Positions 55,456 through 64,000 of a stretch of DNA of 64,000 nucleotides are shown in pieces. The stretch lies in contig NZ_CP041696.1 of the NCBI RefSeq assembly GCF_007362955.1, positions 62,001 through 126,000 on the forward strand. The letters are read 5' to 3'. The translations under genes and the position numbers were made by a program. The stretch's first letter is position 1. Every line of letters starts with the position of its first letter. Source of the stretch: Lysinibacillus fusiformis. GTDB taxonomy: Bacteria; Bacillota; Bacilli; Bacillales_A; Planococcaceae. The notes under the pieces were generated by a model. The model did no database searches. It was not told where the DNA came from and saw only the letters and a program-made list of their open reading frames with translations.

Positions 55456-55896
55456 TTATAATTCTTCGCAGTATTCTTCAAAGTTTGCTTGCAAATTTGT
55501 CACAACTGACATTGGGTCATGACCTTCGATTTCATAGCGCCCAACTTCTGCTACTACTTGTCCATCTTTTAGCAGAACAAATGACGGAGAAGATGGTAAG
55601 TGATCTTCACCAAAGTGATATCGAGCTGCCGCTGTTGCTTCTTTATCTTGACCTGCAAATACAGTTACAAGGTGGTCTGGACGTTTATCATAATGCACAC
55701 ATTGTGTTGCTGCTGGACGTGCAATGCCTCCAGCACATCCACAAACTGAGTTCACCATAACTAATGTTGTACCTGGGCGGGCAAATGCCTCTTCAACAGC
55801 TTCTGGTGTGCGTAATTGCTCATAACCTGCTGCCTCAATTTCAGCACGTGCTGTTTTTAAAATTTCTTGCATAAATAAATCGTAATCCATATTCAT
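55456..55896 (-). CDS. brxB: Bacilliredoxin BrxB (YqiW family)
   Basis: A 146-residue thioredoxin-like protein that removes bacillithiol from mixed disulfides on proteins. The active site is the unusual CGC motif, C52 and C54, in [14 protein letters not shown], followed by [15 protein letters not shown]. Length is normal. It implies a bacillithiol-producing Firmicute. A GGAG site precedes the ATG. In Bacillus the homologue also lies near acyl-CoA metabolism genes. Confidence 0.93.
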   Translation of the reverse strand: MNMDYDLFMQEILKTARAEIEAAGYEQLRTPEAVEEAFARPGTTLVMVNSVCGCAGGIARPAATQCVHYDKRPDHLVTVFAGQDKEATAAARYHFGEDHLPSSPSFVLLKDGQVVAEVGRYEIEGHDPMSVVTNLQANFEEYCEEL

Positions 55897-56023
55897 AAAG
55901 CGATAGCTCCTTTCAAGTTCGCGCCATCTAAAGCTTTACTTTAGATATTCAACGCTAATACATCTCCTATCATAGCAGTAAGTGGCGATTTTGTGCACCT
56001 ACATGCTCATATAAAAGCGTATA

Positions 56024-57121
56024 TTATTTCTGTGACTGCTCATCGCTAAACAAACGATCTACACCTTGTGTTACCGTTAGTTGTCCATTCAGGATTTGCC
56101 GCTCAAAAAGTTGTACCTGTGCTTTACGATCAGGATCACCATAAAATGTATCAATTAAATGGTCTGTAATCATTGAATGGAACCATTCTTTTGTCTGATT
56201 TTGGCGTCGGATAGACCAGTAATTGTTCGTTTCAACAGTCTCTCTAAATTCGCCTATGGTATCCCAGACTTTGTCGAGCCCTCGTTTTTCCCACGAACTA
56301 ACTGGCATCGCTGTAGACATCCAACCTGGTGTTGCAGGCTGAAGGAAATGCAAAATTTGTTTGTACTCGGAGACAGTCTTTTTCGCGAGACGTACATTAT
56401 CGCCATCAGCCTTATGCACGACAATCGCATCAGCTAATTCCATAATGCCCTTTTTCATGCCTTGCAGCTCATCTCCTGCACCTGTCAACACTAACAGCAA
56501 GAAGAAGTCAACCATACCACGGACATATGTTTCACTCTGTCCAACACCAACCGTCTCAATTAAAATCACATCATAGCCTGCCGCTTCGCAGACAAGCATG
56601 GTCTCACGCGTCTTTTTATGAACACCCCCAAGGGTACCTGCAGACGGTGATGGACGAACGAACGCATTTGGCTTTTTCACAAGCTCTTCCATTCGCGTTT
56701 TATCGCCTAGAATACTGCCGCCTGATAATGAAGAACTCGGGTCGATTGCAAGGACTGCTACCTTTTTCCCCATCTCACAAAGCATCGTTCCGAAAGCTTC
56801 AATGAACGAACTTTTCCCTGCACCAGGTACGCCCGTAATACCTATTCGGACACTATTTCCTGTATGCGCAAGAAGCTCTTGTAATAACTCTTGCGCCTGC
56901 ATTTTATGGGCTGTATTCGAACTCTCAATGAGCGTAATCGCTTTCGACAATTGCGTACGAGAGCCTGCACGTACTTCAAGCGCAAGCTCCTGAATGTCAA
57001 TTTTGTCTGCTTTTTTCTTTCGGAATTTTTTCGGTACACCGTATTGCATACCGTCGTGAGATGCCTCTACGCCACCCATGACAAATAGTGCACTTTCCTG
57101 CGTCCCTTTGTTTTTGTCCAT
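56024..57121 (-). CDS. meaB: Methylmalonyl-CoA mutase-associated GTPase MeaB
   Basis: A 365-residue G3E-type GTPase that protects and loads adenosylcobalamin into the mutase. Walker A is GVPGAGKS at residues 97-104, followed by KVAVLAIDPSSSLSGGSILG, DKTRMEELV and IETVGVGQSE, all family motifs; the specificity motif is VHKAD. The ATG shares a base with the mutB stop (TAATG), so it is translated with the mutase. Confidence 0.95.
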   Translation of the reverse strand: MDKNKGTQESALFVMGGVEASHDGMQYGVPKKFRKKKADKIDIQELALEVRAGSRTQLSKAITLIESSNTAHKMQAQELLQELLAHTGNSVRIGITGVPGAGKSSFIEAFGTMLCEMGKKVAVLAIDPSSSLSGGSILGDKTRMEELVKKPNAFVRPSPSAGTLGGVHKKTRETMLVCEAAGYDVILIETVGVGQSETYVRGMVDFFLLLVLTGAGDELQGMKKGIMELADAIVVHKADGDNVRLAKKTVSEYKQILHFLQPATPGWMSTAMPVSSWEKRGLDKVWDTIGEFRETVETNNYWSIRRQNQTKEWFHSMITDHLIDTFYGDPDRKAQVQLFERQILNGQLTVTQGVDRLFSDEQSQK

Positions 57122-59274
57122 TAGTTAGACACTTCCTCGTAACCTAAACGTTTGTAGATTTCTTCGATAATTTTGATAGCAGATACAGGAATAACTGTTC
57201 CTGGTCCAAAGATTGCAACTGCGCCAGCTTCATATAGGAATTCATAATCTTGTGCTGGAATAACGCCTCCAACAATAATGATAATGTCTTCGCGACCTAA
57301 CTTTGTCAGTTCAGAAACAAGTGCAGGTACTAATGTTTTATGACCTGCTGCTAAAGAAGATACGCCGATACAATGTACATCATTTTCAACTGCCATTTGT
57401 GCTGTTTCCTCTGGCGTCATGAATAGCGGTGATATATCTACATCAAACCCTAGGTCAGCATAGCCTGTTGCAATAACTTTGGCACCACGGTCATGGCCAT
57501 CTTGCCCCATTTTAGCGACTAAAATACGTGGGCGACGTCCTTCATTTTCAAGGAACTCGTCTGTCATATTTTTCACTTCTGTAATTTGCTCTTCGTCAGA
57601 GAAGTTAGCAGAATATACACCAGAGATAGAGCGGATAATCGCCTTATGGCGACCTGATACCACTTCAATCGCATCTGAAATTTCACCTAGTGATGCACGT
57701 GCACGAGCTGCATCAACTGCTACAGCTAGTAAGTTTTCTTCGCCATCTTGTGCTGCTTTTGTTAGACGTGCTAAATGTTTTTGGACTTCGGCTTCATCAC
57801 GAGATGCCTTCATAGCATCTAATTGCTCAATTTGCTTTTGACGAACAAGTGTATTGTCGATGTCAAGAATATCGATAGGTTCTTCTTTGTCTAGCCGATA
57901 TTTATTAACACCAACAATTGTTTCTGATTTTGAGTCGATTTTCGCTTGGCGTTTTGCCGCAGCTTCTTCCACTTTCATTTTTGGAAGACCTGTTTCGATT
58001 GCTTTTGCCATGCCGCCAAGCTCTTCAATCTCTTCGATTAACGCCCAAGCAGATTGTGTAATTTCATCAGTTAATTTCTCAACGTAGTATGAACCACCCC
58101 ATGGATCGATTACTTTCGTCATGGCAGTTTCTTCTTGTAAGAATAACTGTGTATTACGTGCAATACGCGCCGAGAAATCTGTTGGTAAAGCAATGGCTTC
58201 ATCAAGCGCATTTGTATGAAGTGATTGTGTATGACCCATTGATGAGGCATTTGCTTCGATTAAAGTACGTGTCACGTTATTGAATGGATCTTGTTCTGTT
58301 AAAGACCAACCAGAAGTTTGTGAGTGTGTACGTAATGCTAATGTTTTTGGATTTTTCGGATTGAACGTTGACATCATTTGCGCCCAAATACGACGAGCCG
58401 CACGCATTTTCGCAACTTCCATGTAATAGTTCATACCAATTGCCCAGAAGAATGATAAACGTGGCGCAAAGGCATCGATATCAATTCCTGCTTTTAAACC
58501 TGTACGAACATACTCCAGACCATCTGCTAGTGTATATGCCAGCTCGATGTCATTCGTTGCACCTGCTTCTTGAATATGGTAACCAGAAATTGAAATCGAG
58601 TTAAATTTCGGCATGAATTTCGCTGTATATTCGAAAATGTCTGCAATAATTTTCATTGACATTGCTGGTGGGTAAATATATGTGTTACGTACCATGTATT
58701 CTTTTAAAATGTCGTTTTGAATTGTTCCAGCTAGTTGTTCAGGTGTAACGCCTTGTTCTTCAGCCGCAACAATATAGAAGGCAAGCACTGGTAAAACAGC
58801 ACCATTCATTGTCATCGAAACCGACATTTGATCTAAAGGAATTTGATCGAATAAGATTTTCATATCTTCCACAGAGTCAATCGCTACCCCAGCTTTACCA
58901 ACATCCCCTGTTACTCGCGGGTGGTCAGAATCATAGCCGCGGTGTGTTGCTAAGTCAAAGGCAACTGAAAGACCTTTTTGACCCATAGCTAGGTTTCGTT
59001 TGTAGAAAGCATTTGATTCCTCGGCAGTAGAGAAACCAGCATATTGACGTACTGTCCAAGGACGAGCTACATACATAGTAGGGTATGGTCCACGTGTATT
59101 TGGCGCGATACCTGCAACGTCATTTAAGTGTTTTGCATCTTTAATATCTTCTTTTGTATAAATATCTTTAATTTCAATACCCTCGTTCGTCATGAATTTT
59201 TCTTCTGACGCCCCAGGTGCTTCAACTGTTAATACTTTTTCGATTTCAACTGCACTAAAATTTGGCTTACTCAT
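57121..59274 (-). CDS. mutB: Methylmalonyl-CoA mutase large (catalytic) subunit
   Basis: A 717-residue adenosylcobalamin enzyme converting (R)-methylmalonyl-CoA to succinyl-CoA. The N-terminal barrel has [20 protein letters not shown] and [17 protein letters not shown]. The C-terminal B12 domain has D592-x-H594-x2-G597 ([10 protein letters not shown]), with H594 as the cobalt ligand, and later [10 protein letters not shown] and GPGT. A perfect AAGGAGG site and a four-base overlap couple it to mutA. This makes the cell a B12 user as well as a producer. Confidence 0.96.
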   Translation of the reverse strand: MSKPNFSAVEIEKVLTVEAPGASEEKFMTNEGIEIKDIYTKEDIKDAKHLNDVAGIAPNTRGPYPTMYVARPWTVRQYAGFSTAEESNAFYKRNLAMGQKGLSVAFDLATHRGYDSDHPRVTGDVGKAGVAIDSVEDMKILFDQIPLDQMSVSMTMNGAVLPVLAFYIVAAEEQGVTPEQLAGTIQNDILKEYMVRNTYIYPPAMSMKIIADIFEYTAKFMPKFNSISISGYHIQEAGATNDIELAYTLADGLEYVRTGLKAGIDIDAFAPRLSFFWAIGMNYYMEVAKMRAARRIWAQMMSTFNPKNPKTLALRTHSQTSGWSLTEQDPFNNVTRTLIEANASSMGHTQSLHTNALDEAIALPTDFSARIARNTQLFLQEETAMTKVIDPWGGSYYVEKLTDEITQSAWALIEEIEELGGMAKAIETGLPKMKVEEAAAKRQAKIDSKSETIVGVNKYRLDKEEPIDILDIDNTLVRQKQIEQLDAMKASRDEAEVQKHLARLTKAAQDGEENLLAVAVDAARARASLGEISDAIEVVSGRHKAIIRSISGVYSANFSDEEQITEVKNMTDEFLENEGRRPRILVAKMGQDGHDRGAKVIATGYADLGFDVDISPLFMTPEETAQMAVENDVHCIGVSSLAAGHKTLVPALVSELTKLGREDIIIIVGGVIPAQDYEFLYEAGAVAIFGPGTVIPVSAIKIIEEIYKRLGYEEVSN

Positions 59275-60974
59275 CGTTGGACCTCCTTCATGCTAACGAA
59301 CACTGAATTTAATTTTTCAATGATGTTTTGTCCTGCGAAAATAAAGCCATTTAAGCCATTTGCTAACCAAGCTTCTTCTTCGTCTTTAAATTTACCTGCA
59401 ACGTCTACAATCACATCTGCTGGCTTACCTGCCAAAATTGCTGGTACTAATTCTTTTGTATTGTCATCATTTGCTGCAATGACAATGTATTTAGCTTCTG
59501 TTGCAGTTAACCAAGCTAAAGCTTCCTCAGCCGTGGCAACAGGTTCGCTTTTTTCTGGTACTAGACCTACTGTATTTAAGAAGCCAGAAACAAAATCAGC
59601 ACGCGGTTTCGAACTTTTCAGTGAGCCTAAAGCTAAAATTCCTGTTTTTACATCAGCCGCAGTCATCTCAGCACGTAATTGCTCAAAAGGTACAGCAATA
59701 CGCTTAATTTCTGCAAATAGTGGGTTTGTTTCATTTTCAAGAACGTCAGCTGGATTTGCATAAATATTCGTACCAATTAATGATTGCTTACGCGTTTGTG
59801 ATGCTTTCAGACGTGCTTGATAAGATGCATCTAGCTCTGTCGCTAATTTACCCGATGCTGTGTATGCATCAATGCCACCAGCTGCTTCGATTTCAAGGAA
59901 TAATGCCCATGCTTCTTTCACGAAATCTGCTGTTAATGATTCAATGAAGTATGAACCACCCGCTGGATCCGTTATTTTCAAGACATTTGTTTCTTCTTTT
60001 AATACTAGTGATACATTGCGAGCAATACGAACAGATTGTTCTGTCGGTTTCGTTAACGCATCGTGAGGGTGAACTGTAAAGACATCCGCACCGCCAATTA
60101 ATCCAGAAAGCGCTTCATTTGCAGCACGAAGTAAGTTTACATAAACGTCTAATTGAGAGAAACTACGAAGTGAAGTTTCTACTACAGTTGGAATTTTTAC
60201 ATTTTCTGTTATCCCATAAGCAGATGTGAACGCTTTCCAAAGTACTTTAAAAGCACGAAGTTTAGCAATTTCAGTAAAGAATTGTGTATCCACTGCAAAT
60301 GAAACGTAAAATTTCTTTGAGAATGTTTCAAAATTTTCTTCTTGATCTGCATATTTTGTGGCAGTTGCAAGCGCATACGCCAATTCTTGCACGGCATTCG
60401 CACCTTCATTGTGATAAACCACTGTGTCAGCCACATAAGTGCGTACATTTGGGAAGTCCGCAAGAGTGATTGGATTTTGAGATACAACGAAACCTGTCAC
60501 TGCTTCACGTTTGTCAGCTGCTATTTTGTCGAATACTGCTAATAATGGGTCATTTGCCTTTTTTAAAGTAATTTTAAATGAATATTCTGAGAAATAAGTC
60601 GCTAATTGTGCCACTACTTCATCAGTCCACTCAAAGTTAACACGACTATCAACTGTCACAAGTTCATTACCACGAGCTAAGCTATCATCAAGCTGCGTAA
60701 AGAATGCTTCGCTTGTATCAGCATAAACTTGCTGTGCCACACGAAATACTTGACTATTTTGTAGGGAACGGATTGTGGCAACTTGTTTATCAAGTTCATC
60801 ACCAAGTTTTGCTACTAAACTTTCTTGTGTGTAAAGCGGTTCTAATGTAATACCTTCACTTGTTTTCGTTAAAAGAGACTCGAATGGTTTCCCTTTTAAA
60901 GCTTTGATTGCTGCATCTTGCCATTCTGAATAGGACGGCTTTTCAAATTCTATATTTTTCATGTTGTTTGACAT
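59271..60974 (-). CDS. mutA: Methylmalonyl-CoA mutase small subunit
   Basis: A 567-residue structural partner of MutB, with the same barrel fold but lacking the catalytic and B12-ligand residues. Its C-terminal half has no DxHxxG. Typical segments are [30 protein letters not shown] and [15 protein letters not shown]. The ATG at 60974 has only a distant purine-rich site, and a second ATG four codons later is also possible. It is the first gene of mutA-mutB-meaB. Confidence 0.92.
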   Translation of the reverse strand: MSNNMKNIEFEKPSYSEWQDAAIKALKGKPFESLLTKTSEGITLEPLYTQESLVAKLGDELDKQVATIRSLQNSQVFRVAQQVYADTSEAFFTQLDDSLARGNELVTVDSRVNFEWTDEVVAQLATYFSEYSFKITLKKANDPLLAVFDKIAADKREAVTGFVVSQNPITLADFPNVRTYVADTVVYHNEGANAVQELAYALATATKYADQEENFETFSKKFYVSFAVDTQFFTEIAKLRAFKVLWKAFTSAYGITENVKIPTVVETSLRSFSQLDVYVNLLRAANEALSGLIGGADVFTVHPHDALTKPTEQSVRIARNVSLVLKEETNVLKITDPAGGSYFIESLTADFVKEAWALFLEIEAAGGIDAYTASGKLATELDASYQARLKASQTRKQSLIGTNIYANPADVLENETNPLFAEIKRIAVPFEQLRAEMTAADVKTGILALGSLKSSKPRADFVSGFLNTVGLVPEKSEPVATAEEALAWLTATEAKYIVIAANDDNTKELVPAILAGKPADVIVDVAGKFKDEEEAWLANGLNGFIFAGQNIIEKLNSVFVSMKEVQR

Positions 60975-61050
60975 GCGGACGCTTAATCAGCTTCCCCCCT
61001 TAGTAGTTTCTATTTGTTATTCTACATGACAAATTGCGACTCGAAAAGCA

Positions 61051-61087
61051 AAAAAAAATCGGAAACCGTTATACAACAGGTTTCCGA
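61051..61087 (-). terminator. Terminator of the bkd operon
   Basis: TCGGAAACC (61059-61067) pairs with GGTTTCCGA (61079-61087), and on the minus strand nine Ts follow. It separates bkdB from mutA. Confidence 0.88.
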
Positions 61088-61094
61088 CAGGTCG

Positions 61095-62426
61095 TCAGTA
61101 GACTGACGTTGAGGATAAATTTGTATTTTCGAGTATTTCTTTTACTCTATTTAGGAATTTACCACAAACTAATCCATCTAAAACACGATGATCTAAAGAT
61201 AAACATAAATTCACAATATCACGTGCTGCAAACATACCACCCGGTAAGAAGACCGGTTTTTTAACAATACTTTCCACTTGTAGAATTGCTGCCTGCGGAT
61301 AATTAATAATACCCATCGACTGTACAGAACCGAAAGCACCCGTATTATTAACAGTAAATGTGCCGCCTTTAATGTCGTCCATTGCTAGTTTTCCTGTACG
61401 AACTTTCGAAGCGAGTTCATGAATATCTCTCGCAATCCCTTTAATGGATTTTTCGTCTGCGTGTTTTATAACAGGGACAAATAATGCATCATCTGTTGCA
61501 ACTGCTATGGAAATATTAATATCATGTTTTTGAATAATTTTGTCATCTGCCCACATGGAATTCATCATTGGGAATTCCTTTAAAGCTTGTGCAACTGCTT
61601 TGACAAAGAACGCAAAGTACGTAAGATTAAAGCCTTCTTTTTGCTTAAATTCTGTCTTAATGCTATCTCGGTAAGCGACTAAATCTGTGACATCAACTTC
61701 CATCATCATCCATGCATGTGGCACTTCTTGTGCACTACGTACCATATTATTTGCGATGGCACGGCGCACCTTCGTTACAGGTATTTCAATATCCCCGGCT
61801 TGAATAACCTGTGCTACGGCTGGTTTTTCCTGTGGTGCTGATGAAGATGGCTGAGCAACAGCAGTAGTAGATACTGGCTCAGAAGACGTTGCCTCTTTCG
61901 TTGGCACATTTCCAGCATCAATCAATTGTTGAAGATCTTTTCTAGTAATGCGTCCACCCTCGCCAGTTCCTGTAACATGCTCCAAAGCAATATCATGCTC
62001 CTGTGCAAGTCGGAGTACGGCTGGTGAATAGCGAACTTTATCTTGTCGTACTGGTTTTTCAGCAGTTATAGTAGCCGGAGTTACCTTAGGCGACTCTTGT
62101 TTTTTTTGTACACCCGCATTTAAAATCGCAGTGCTTACTGCTGATTTTTTCGCAGGCGGTGGCGGAGGTAACTCACTGTCACCCGCTATTTCAATCGAAC
62201 AAACAACCGCCCCAACAGGTAAAGTTTGCCCTTCTTCTGCAAGCAGCTCCGTTATAACCCCTTCAAAGGAAGATGGGACTTCTGCATTTACTTTATCGGT
62301 TACAACTTCTGCTAATGGATCATATTTTTTTACCTTATCGCCTGGTTGGACGAGCCATTTTTCAATTGTGCCCTCTGTCACACTTTCACCAAGCTGTGGC
62401 ATCGTAATATTTTGAATCGCCATCAT
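61095..62426 (-). CDS. bkdB: Branched-chain alpha-keto acid dehydrogenase E2 (lipoamide acyltransferase)
   Basis: A 443-residue E2 core. It has one lipoyl domain with the modified lysine in VVTDKVNAEVPS (K45 counting from the first Met), a Pro/Ala-rich linker, a peripheral subunit-binding domain (YSPAVLRLAQEHDIALEHV), a second linker, and a catalytic domain ending with SLDHRVLDGLVCGKFL. It transfers branched acyl groups to CoA. A GGGAGG site precedes the tandem ATGs. The acyl-CoA products feed into propionyl-CoA and so to the mutase. Confidence 0.94.
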   Translation of the reverse strand: MMAIQNITMPQLGESVTEGTIEKWLVQPGDKVKKYDPLAEVVTDKVNAEVPSSFEGVITELLAEEGQTLPVGAVVCSIEIAGDSELPPPPPAKKSAVSTAILNAGVQKKQESPKVTPATITAEKPVRQDKVRYSPAVLRLAQEHDIALEHVTGTGEGGRITRKDLQQLIDAGNVPTKEATSSEPVSTTAVAQPSSSAPQEKPAVAQVIQAGDIEIPVTKVRRAIANNMVRSAQEVPHAWMMMEVDVTDLVAYRDSIKTEFKQKEGFNLTYFAFFVKAVAQALKEFPMMNSMWADDKIIQKHDINISIAVATDDALFVPVIKHADEKSIKGIARDIHELASKVRTGKLAMDDIKGGTFTVNNTGAFGSVQSMGIINYPQAAILQVESIVKKPVFLPGGMFAARDIVNLCLSLDHRVLDGLVCGKFLNRVKEILENTNLSSTSVY

Positions 62427-62613
62427 CTATTCCTCCCATCAATTACGCCTCGGTGTTTTTCTAGTCCAAATTTTAAATTGTACAGATACAATTCAAAACT
62501 CATGACATCCGCCAAAGGCTTTAACCTTTTCAGTAAACGCCCCTTACGCCCACTGAATAGTATTTATTCATCTCATCATCTATAGAGGTGTAAGACTATT
62601 CAACTGAATATAG

Positions 62614-63597
62614 TTAAAATGCAGCTAGCTCTCGCATTGCCTTTTCTACTTTTTCAGGACTAATCATGAAAAACTTTTCCATCGTAGGTGCATATGGCAT
62701 CGCAGGAACATCCGGACCTGCTAACCGTTGGATTGGCGCATCAAGATCAAATAAGCAATGCTCTGCTATAATCGCTGCAACCTCACTCATAATGCTACCC
62801 TCTTTATTATCCTCAGTGACTAGTAATACTTTACCTGTTTTACTAGCTGCTTCAATGATAGCTTCTTTATCTAGTGGATATACCGTACGTAAATCAAGAA
62901 TATGCGCAGAAATACCATCTGCCGCTAATCTTTCTGCCGCTTGTAGCGCAAAATGAACAGCAAGCCCATACGTAATCACCGTAACATCATCACCTTCGCG
63001 CTTAACATCTGCTTTACCTATTGGAAGGGTATAGTCATCTAATGGCACTTCACCTTTTATCAGTCGATACGCACGCTTATGTTCGAAAAATAATACAGGG
63101 TCTTCGTCGCGAATGGCTGCTTTTAATAAGCCCTTGGCATCATAAGGTGTTGATGGAATGACAATCTTCAAACCTGGAGTGCCTGCAAAAAGTGATTCCA
63201 CTGATTGCGAATGATAGAGTGCTCCGTGAATCCCACCACCAAATGGTGCACGTACTACAATTGGACAAGTCCAGTCATTGTTTGAGCGATAACGTATTTT
63301 CGCTGCCTCCGACACAATTTGATTAACAGCAGGCATGATAAAGTCGGCAAATTGCATTTCTGCAATGGGGCGCATGCCATACATCGCTGCGCCAATTCCA
63401 ACTCCTGCAATCGCACTTTCTGCCAGTGGTGTATCAAGTACTCGATACTCACCAAACTGCTCGTAAAGACCGGTTGTTGCTTTGAAAACGCCGCCTTTAC
63501 GACCAACGTCCTCACCTAAAATGAAAACACGCTCATCGCGTTCCATCTCTTCCTTCATCGCTAATGTAATCGCATCTATATAAGACATTACTGCCAT
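62614..63597 (-). CDS. bkdAB: Branched-chain alpha-keto acid dehydrogenase E1 beta
   Basis: A 327-residue transketolase-like subunit. RVFILGEDVGRKGGVFKATT, RVLDTPLAESAIAGVGIGAA, PFGGGIHGALYHSQSVES and YGLAVHFALQAAERL fit E1 beta of the branched-chain complex. It pairs with the alpha subunit encoded just before it, whose stop shares a base with this start (TAATG). The 187 bases after it, before bkdB, hold no gene. Confidence 0.94.
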   Translation of the reverse strand: MAVMSYIDAITLAMKEEMERDERVFILGEDVGRKGGVFKATTGLYEQFGEYRVLDTPLAESAIAGVGIGAAMYGMRPIAEMQFADFIMPAVNQIVSEAAKIRYRSNNDWTCPIVVRAPFGGGIHGALYHSQSVESLFAGTPGLKIVIPSTPYDAKGLLKAAIRDEDPVLFFEHKRAYRLIKGEVPLDDYTLPIGKADVKREGDDVTVITYGLAVHFALQAAERLAADGISAHILDLRTVYPLDKEAIIEAASKTGKVLLVTEDNKEGSIMSEVAAIIAEHCLFDLDAPIQRLAGPDVPAMPYAPTMEKFFMISPEKVEKAMRELAAF

Positions 63598-64000
63598 TAC
63601 ACGTCACCTCCGTCCACTGGTGCATATACGTATTTCAAGGCCTCTTCTGGCTTAGCATAAGGTGCAGCTTCGGCATAATCTGTCGCTTCATTCACCTCTG
63701 CCATAACACGTTCCTCTATTTCAGTACGCAACGTTTCTGTCATAACACCCACATCTTGTAAGTACTTTTCAAATAATACAATAGGATCTTTAGCCTTTCC
63801 TTCAGCAATATCTTCAGCCGTTCGATATTGACGATCATCATCATCTGAAGAATGTGCGGTTAAACGGAAAGTCACTGTTTCAATTAAACTTGGACCCCCA
63901 CCGCTGCGTGCACGATCGGCAGCCTCTTTAATCACTTTGTATACTTGCAATGGACATTTACCGTCGACAGTCACACCTGGCATACCATAGCCAATGCCAC
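63597..64000 (-). CDS. bkdAA: Branched-chain alpha-keto acid dehydrogenase E1 alpha, partial
   Basis: The C-terminal 134 codons of the E1 alpha subunit. It reads GIGYGMPGVTVDGKCPLQVY, then the phosphorylation-loop equivalent TFRLTAHSSDDDDRQYRT, typical of branched-chain rather than pyruvate E1 alpha. The frame is open to base 64000, so the thiamine-binding part lies outside the window; the ATG at 63983 is internal. Confidence 0.93.
   Translation of the reverse strand, partial: GIGYGMPGVTVDGKCPLQVYKVIKEAADRARSGGGPSLIETVTFRLTAHSSDDDDRQYRTAEDIAEGKAKDPIVLFEKYLQDVGVMTETLRTEIEERVMAEVNEATDYAEAAPYAKPEEALKYVYAPVDGGDV

Noticed and set aside
57479-60066. Several antisense frames opposite mutA and mutB
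   Set aside because: The minus-strand genes are unambiguous and the antisense frames have serine/alanine-rich shadow composition.
1-64000. tRNA or rRNA genes
   Set aside because: I looked for GGTTCGAATCC-type T-arms with CCA ends and rRNA landmarks; the only similar string (GGTTCAAGTCCGG) is part of the cobalamin aptamer at 9.3 kb.

Overview
The window looks like chromosomal DNA of a low-GC, spore-former-type Bacillaceae, most likely Lysinibacillus or a close relative. Supporting signs are AT-rich intergenic DNA, strong GGAGG-type ribosome binding sites, frequent TTG/GTG starts, a YqjA / methylmalonyl-CoA epimerase / carboxylase / YqjE-like peptidase neighbourhood, bacilliredoxin BrxB, Prli42 and DUF2197 small proteins, and a Bacillus-type anaerobic cobalamin operon. 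The genus is inferred from family resemblance, not from a search.

0-12.2 kb is a B12 island. A minus-strand operon (cbiW-cbiH60-cbiX-cbiJ-cbiC-cbiD-cbiET-cbiL-cbiF-cbiG, leaving the window at base 1) builds the corrin ring by the anaerobic, early-cobalt route. A plus-strand operon (cbiM-cbiN-cbiQ-cbiO) imports cobalt. Each has its own cobalamin riboswitch with a terminator, placed back to back around 8.7-9.5 kb, so B12 should shut off cobalt uptake and synthesis together.

12.2-21.1 kb holds a large secreted subtilisin-like protease flanked by two group II intron-like remnants, a GNAT acetyltransferase, a GT4 glycosyltransferase, and a small surface-sugar group (GT2, UDP-GlcNAc 4,6-dehydratase, reductase). 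21.1-29.5 kb carries a decayed stretch with an ABC-transporter relic, a DUF2197 small protein, DNA polymerase IV, an FGE-like protein, a MocR regulator facing an aminotransferase across a palindromic operator, an XRE-cupin regulator facing a LysE exporter, and a 5 x 21 bp tandem repeat.

29.5-33.4 kb is the biotin operon bioD-bioA-bioY-bioB under a BirA-type operator. 33.7-44.2 kb is a mixed region of uncharacterised proteins, a response-regulator pseudogene lacking its receiver domain, an AraC/EamA divergent pair, a Cj0069-family protein, a second LysE protein, a rhodanese relic, a Bacillaceae-type intergenic repeat, a TPR protein and a chemoreceptor. 44.5-46.9 kb encodes the carboxyspermidine-type polyamine pathway.

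47-49 kb contains a secreted or anchored protein gene behind a probable cyclic-di-GMP-I riboswitch, then a strongly deleted group II intron sitting directly after the terminator of a cheW-like gene. 49.4-64 kb is central metabolism on the minus strand. Branched-chain keto acid dehydrogenase (E1 alpha partial, E1 beta, E2) feeds methylmalonyl-CoA mutase (mutA, mutB, chaperone meaB). Methylmalonyl-CoA epimerase and a propionyl-CoA carboxylase-type beta subunit follow, with a tripeptidase-like peptidase, BrxB, YqjA and Prli42 between or beside them. The mutase needs adenosylcobalamin, which links this end of the window to the B12 operon at the other end.
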